DNA of 64,000 nt, taken from contig NZ_CP048222.1 of the NCBI RefSeq assembly GCF_010119975.1, positions 7,044,501-7,108,500 on the forward strand, written 5' to 3'. Below the pieces are notes generated by a model, which saw only the letters and a program-made list of their open reading frames with translations, searched no databases and was not told the DNA's origin. The DNA comes from Rhodocytophaga rosea (GTDB lineage Bacteria > Bacteroidota > Bacteroidia > Cytophagales > 172606-1). A program made the translations under genes and the position numbers. Shown here piece by piece: positions 62,743 through 64,000 of this stretch. Numbering within the stretch: the first letter of the stretch is position 1; every line of letters begins with the position of its first letter.

Positions 62743-64000
62743 TTATTTTTTCACTATCCTTTTCACTTGTGTTTGTCCATCCTCTGTAGAAACTTTCACC
62801 ATATACACCCCTGCTTTCAGGTGAGTCAAATTAAGTTCTGTTTCTGCTTGAATTACGCTCTGATAAACGATTCTGCCCAGGTTATCTACCACAGAGATAT
62901 AGTGCTTGCCTGCCTGCTGAGTTGCAATGGTAAGTTTGCTTTCAAACGGATTGGGATACAGCCTTACGTTGCTTTCCAGGCTTTCTTCTACACCAACTCT
63001 GGCTATATTAACAGCAGGAGCTCCCAGGAAAGGAGAAAGGTAAGTGCCTGCAATGACAGAAATAGTAGTTTGAGAAGGCAGTTGCCATCCTACAGATACA
63101 TGGTCGTCGCCTGTGTTTTCTTTGTGCAAAGCTTCGATGTAGTACTTCCTGCCAGCTACTAAAGAGATGGCAATCGACTGTTGAGAGGCATATTTATTCC
63201 ACTGTCTGAGCGAAGTAGGAGCAGTGATTGAGGCAATCCTGGTTTTTTTGGCCGGATCTTCATCTGAGGACAGGTAGAGTTCAACTTTATCATCACCTGC
63301 AATGTAGAAGCGGTAATTGCCACTCACCTGAGGATGGATATAGCCTCTGAAGCGCTGGCCATAGGTATTTCCCTGGTTAGCAGCCGTTTCAAAAATGGTA
63401 AGTTCATCGGTGGTGGTAGGGGCCGTAGTCAGAGGAATGTTGCTGATCTGGTAGCCGGTGACATTGGCCCAGAATTCTCTTGTGATCTTGCCTGTGTTGT
63501 GAACAACAAAAGGAGAAAGCACGCTTCCGGGAATCACTGAGATGGTTGATTGGGTGGGAGTTTGCCAGCCCACAGCCAGGTTATCTCCACCGGTGGATTC
63601 TTTGTGCAGGGCTTCGATATAGTATTTTTTACCTGCCACCAAAGAGATGGCTGCTGACTTTTGCTCAGCATACTTGTTCCAGACTCTCACTCCTGTATAA
63701 GCTGATACAACAGCAATCTTTGTTTTCTTTGAAGGATCATCATCGGTAGAGAGCCATAGTTCACATTTATCATCGCCTGCAATGTAAAAAGTATAACTGC
63801 CGCTAGCAGGTACACATAGGTAGCCTCTGATTCTTTCTCCATAGTTATCCCCTTGATTAGATGCAGATTCAAAGGAAGTAAGCTGAGAAGAAGAAGCAGG
63901 AGCGGTGTTGACGGGAATGGCACTCACCGAATTGCCTGTTACATTCACCCATTTTTCCCGCAAAATACTACCAGTGGCCGAACAAGTGACAGTAGGAGGA
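62743..64000 (-). CDS. ELWxxDGT-family secreted protein, C-terminal part (two PA14 domains, T9SS sorting domain; cut by window edge)
   Basis: The frame is open through the right edge, so this is only the C-terminal ~419 residues. A start at 63963 would be false: that codon is the TTG of an ILREKW motif inside the first PA14 domain, and the upstream codons (PPTVTCSATGS) continue the alignment with gene 2. Two PA14 domains are seen. The first begins REKWVNVTGNSVSAIP; the second, KITREFWANVTGYQISNIP, is nearly identical to that of gene 3. The T9SS domain (RLYPNPFESKL, LGRIVYQ, LKAGVYMVK) ends the protein. The missing N-terminal part presumably contains the ELWxxDGT repeats, by analogy with genes 2 and 3. 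Confidence 0.9.
   Translation of the reverse strand, partial: PPTVTCSATGSILREKWVNVTGNSVSAIPVNTAPASSSQLTSFESASNQGDNYGERIRGYLCVPASGSYTFYIAGDDKCELWLSTDDDPSKKTKIAVVSAYTGVRVWNKYAEQKSAAISLVAGKKYYIEALHKESTGGDNLAVGWQTPTQSTISVIPGSVLSPFVVHNTGKITREFWANVTGYQISNIPLTTAPTTTDELTIFETAANQGNTYGQRFRGYIHPQVSGNYRFYIAGDDKVELYLSSDEDPAKKTRIASITAPTSLRQWNKYASQQSIAISLVAGRKYYIEALHKENTGDDHVSVGWQLPSQTTISVIAGTYLSPFLGAPAVNIARVGVEESLESNVRLYPNPFESKLTIATQQAGKHYISVVDNLGRIVYQSVIQAETELNLTHLKAGVYMVKVSTEDGQTQVKRIVKK

Noticed and set aside
49289-64000. Regularly spaced repeated DNA that might suggest a CRISPR array
   Set aside because: The repeats are in-frame ELWxxDGT protein repeats of ~45-55 codons with diverged copies, not short identical repeats with unique spacers.
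1-64000. tRNA genes, rRNA genes, prophage or a toxin-antitoxin module
   Set aside because: No cloverleaf-like segments, rRNA motifs, phage structural genes or toxin-antitoxin pairs were recognised; the only RNA gene supported is rnpB.

Overview
The window comes from a member of the Bacteroidota, most likely of the Cytophagales. Evidence: an IspG carrying the large central insert domain, type IX secretion (T9SS) C-terminal sorting domains, DUF2911 and DUF4097 proteins, long arrays of FtsX/MacB-like permeases, and almost no Shine-Dalgarno sequences. Genus assignment (Rhodocytophaga-like) is only an impression. Nearly everything is coded on the minus strand.

Layout. 0-4.1 kb holds housekeeping genes: the start of an MlaD-type lipid-transport protein (runs off the left edge), an N-acetylmuramoyl-L-alanine amidase, a small hypothetical protein and, on the plus strand, ispG. 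4.2-46.2 kb is an array of fourteen paralogous ~800-residue ABC permeases (FtsX/MacB_PCD type), with no ATP-binding subunit in the window. Embedded in it are a DUF2911+TPR protein, a DUF4097 protein, an HTH-like membrane protein and one plus-strand secreted LamG/DUF3471-like protein. 46.5-47.7 kb encodes an NtrC-type sigma-54 activator that lacks the usual C-terminal Fis/HTH domain. 47.76-48.62 kb is an IS5-family element. 48.66-49.12 kb is the RNase P RNA gene (rnpB). 49.3-64 kb holds four tandem giant secreted ELWxxDGT-repeat proteins with T9SS sorting domains; the last runs off the right edge.

The main finding is regulatory. Four places in the permease array carry a 36-37 bp palindrome (outer arms TGTCCGG/CCGGACA). 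Its centre lies 97-100 bp upstream of a sigma-54-like -24/-12 promoter (GGCA-N6-TTG), which itself sits a few tens of bases before a start codon. These four sites divide the array into four same-strand units (about 46.2-38.5, 35.0-22.2, 21.9-10.7 and 10.5-4.2 kb) that together contain all fourteen permeases plus the DUF4097 and DUF2911 genes. The array therefore looks like one sigma-54 regulon next to a sigma-54 activator gene. The gaps inside the units carry a second repeat family, an inverted repeat with GTCTGGAACC/GGTTCCAGAC arms, usually starting at or just after the stop codon of the upstream gene.

Inferred picture: the permeases form a set of MacB/FtsX-like envelope machines, expressed together in response to a signal and probably energised by ATPases encoded elsewhere. 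The right-hand proteins are surface or secreted T9SS cargo and an independently evolving tandem family. Domain calls rest on reading motifs by eye, not on database searches.
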